From assembly GCA_002505325.1 (NCBI GenBank), contig DAUV01000120.1, positions 1 through 8,534 on the forward strand: a stretch of 8,534 nucleotides of DNA. Reading direction: 5' to 3'. Each line of letters starts with the position of its first letter. Position 1 is the first letter of the stretch. Shown here in pieces: positions 7,304 to 8,534 of this stretch. The stretch is from Euryarchaeota archaeon UBA623. Its GTDB lineage: Archaea; Thermoplasmatota; Poseidoniia; Poseidoniales; Thalassarchaeaceae. The translations under genes and the position numbers were made by a program. The notes beneath the pieces were generated by a model, which was not told the DNA's origin, did not search any database, and saw only the letters and a program-made list of their open reading frames with translations.

Positions 7304-8407
7304 ATGGATTCTGTCGCAGAGTACCTCTCACTGGACGAGCCTGACAGGTCCAGTCACCTCTGGCGCTACACTCCGTGGCGTGGAATCCACCCTACCGGAG
7401 ACGTCTCTAGAGTTCCCAAGCTAGAATCGCCTGTCCTCGGACTAATCGGGTTCGATGGTGGTGCCGTCCCGGACGGAATCAGTATCGAAGAGGGGGTGCA
7501 CTCCGACATCATCCTGCCTGGGACTGATGCCTTGACAGGTACCTTCCTCAGGGCGGTCACTGGCAACTCACAGTGGACTCTGCGTGTGGAACCAGAATTT
7601 TCATCAGAGCATCCGGTGATTCTCGATATCGACGCCGGTGATTCCGCTTCCGTGCTCCATCTGGCTCTCAAAGTAGGACGGCTCTCCGATTTGGAACTGG
7701 TTACTAGAATCAGGGGCTCTGGCGAGTGGTTCGGGATGCTCAGGACAGGAGACATTGGAGAGGGTAGTTCAATCAACGACGTCGTAGTCAGCCTGATGGA
7801 CGACGGGACTCTTCTGAGAGTGGACTCAATTAGTATCGGTAGGGATGCGCAGGTTCGGGCCGGGACAGTGTCCTCGGGCTCAGAGTGTACCAAAGCAGAC
7901 TTGCGGTATAGGATGGATGAGCCTGGAGGAAGTCTGAGAGTGCTCGGCTCTATACTCGCGGCGGAATCGATGCATTTGGACCACCATGTGGAAATCCACC
8001 ACGAGGCACCAGAGACCTTCAGTCGCCTCGCTTGGCACTCGGCGTGTGACGGCGATAGCAGGACTGTCGGGACCGGTATGCTGAGAGTCGCAGACGGATC
8101 TACTGGGGCAGATGCGTCCCAAGTGTTCCACAATCTGTTGCTCTCGGCTGACGCCGAAGCTGACTCTATCCCCGAGCTGGAAGTACTGGAGCACGAGGTC
8201 GTCGGTTGCGGACACGGCACAGCCAACGGACCGATAGATGAGGACCAAGTTTTCTACCTCGAATCTAGGGGCTTCGACCCATCTGAAGCCAGAAGAGCTC
8301 TGATTGCAGCCTTCCTCAACACAACACTCTCTGAAATGGGAAGTGATTCGCTGCATGACTGGTTGGTTGGACTCCTGAACTCAGAGTTGCGCACCCCGGA
8401 CGCCTGA
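7304..8407 (+). CDS. sufD: Fe-S cluster assembly protein SufD
   Basis: SufD pairs with SufB and SufC in the SufBC2D scaffold and contributes a cluster-site ligand and help with iron entry. The 367-aa product starts with a typical SufD N-terminal segment (HLWRYTPWRG, about residues 18-27). It continues with a beta-helix core of lower conservation and ends with the SufB/SufD C-terminal motif: FHNLLLS, then ELEVLEHEVVGCGHGTANG, then DEDQVFYLESRG. C302 and H304 in GCGHG correspond to E. coli SufD C358 and H360 (numbering recalled), the latter being the interface ligand. It is shorter than E. coli SufD (about 420 aa), with the shortening mainly in the N-terminal helical part. The core lacks the SufB EGCTAP and QNW motifs, as expected of SufD rather than a second SufB. 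It starts 10 nt after the sufB stop and is the last supported gene of the operon. Confidence 0.93.
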   Translation: MDSVAEYLSLDEPDRSSHLWRYTPWRGIHPTGDVSRVPKLESPVLGLIGFDGGAVPDGISIEEGVHSDIILPGTDALTGTFLRAVTGNSQWTLRVEPEFSSEHPVILDIDAGDSASVLHLALKVGRLSDLELVTRIRGSGEWFGMLRTGDIGEGSSINDVVVSLMDDGTLLRVDSISIGRDAQVRAGTVSSGSECTKADLRYRMDEPGGSLRVLGSILAAESMHLDHHVEIHHEAPETFSRLAWHSACDGDSRTVGTGMLRVADGSTGADASQVFHNLLLSADAEADSIPELEVLEHEVVGCGHGTANGPIDEDQVFYLESRGFDPSEARRALIAAFLNTTLSEMGSDSLHDWLVGLLNSELRTPDA

Positions 8408-8534
8408 AGACAGTAATTGATTTGAACCAGGCTAAGAAGTCCGGCTCATGGATGTTGATTACTGCGAAGGAATTCCTGAGTATGCTTAGGCTGAGCGGTC
8501 CCTGTATCCTGACAGAAGCGTAGTCATCAAAAGT
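8408..8534. other. Sequence after sufD without a supported gene
   Basis: No convincing start with coding support, RNA gene, poly-T terminator or hairpin was found. Two very short ORFs are present (ATG 8449 and ATG 8452, the latter 23 codons ending at 8523). Neither has a recognisable product. Confidence 0.4.

Noticed and set aside
7366..8226. A 286-codon open frame on the minus strand
   Set aside because: It lies wholly antisense to sufD, which has clear family motifs. Its translation is Ser/Pro/Thr-rich with no recognisable domain, typical of a shadow frame.
8452..8523. A 23-codon ORF (MLITAKEFLSMLRLSG...) after sufD
   Set aside because: It looks protein-like and its frame is open back past the sufD stop, but it is too short, has no Shine-Dalgarno and has no recognised homologue. 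Without comparison to relatives it cannot be supported.

Overview
The window most likely comes from a planktonic euryarchaeon of the Marine Group II (Poseidoniales) type. This is inference. It rests on a very large, acidic, membrane-anchored subtilase with a cytoplasmic zinc ribbon, on the sufC-sufB-sufD order beside a NifU-like gene, and on divergent start codons without usable Shine-Dalgarno sites but with TATA-like sequence about 26 nt upstream. There is no rRNA or tRNA here to settle it. Gene density is very high and no stretch over 300 bases lacks a gene.

Left part (2-4515, plus strand). The window opens inside a giant subtilisin-like (S8) protease whose 5' end, including the catalytic Asp and His, lies upstream. 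The rest of the protein is present: the catalytic Ser, Ig-like and CARDB-like beta domains, a probable beta-propeller, one membrane helix and a cytoplasmic tail ending in a CPxC...CPxC zinc ribbon. Eight bases after its stop comes a Maf-family nucleotide pyrophosphatase gene, probably in the same transcript.

Right part (4512-8407). A NifU-like Fe-S scaffold gene on the minus strand converges on maf, and the two share a CTAG in which both stop codons lie. Divergent from it runs a compact sufC-sufB-sufD operon encoding the SufBC2D complex for Fe-S cluster assembly. All the SufB and SufD residues known to matter in the E. coli scaffold appear to be present. The 65-bp gap between the NifU-like gene and sufC carries a perfect 7-bp-arm inverted repeat, TTTTAGG-GTGA-CCTAAAA. 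It sits midway between the two start codons and overlaps the expected TATA positions of both. This looks like one shared operator, perhaps for an iron-responsive DtxR/IdeR-type repressor, controlling both Fe-S genes. No cysteine desulfurase gene is visible.

The last 127 bases hold no gene that can be supported. No wholly new system was found. The most interesting items are the symmetric suf/NifU operator-promoter and the protease that links an outside catalytic domain to an inside zinc ribbon.
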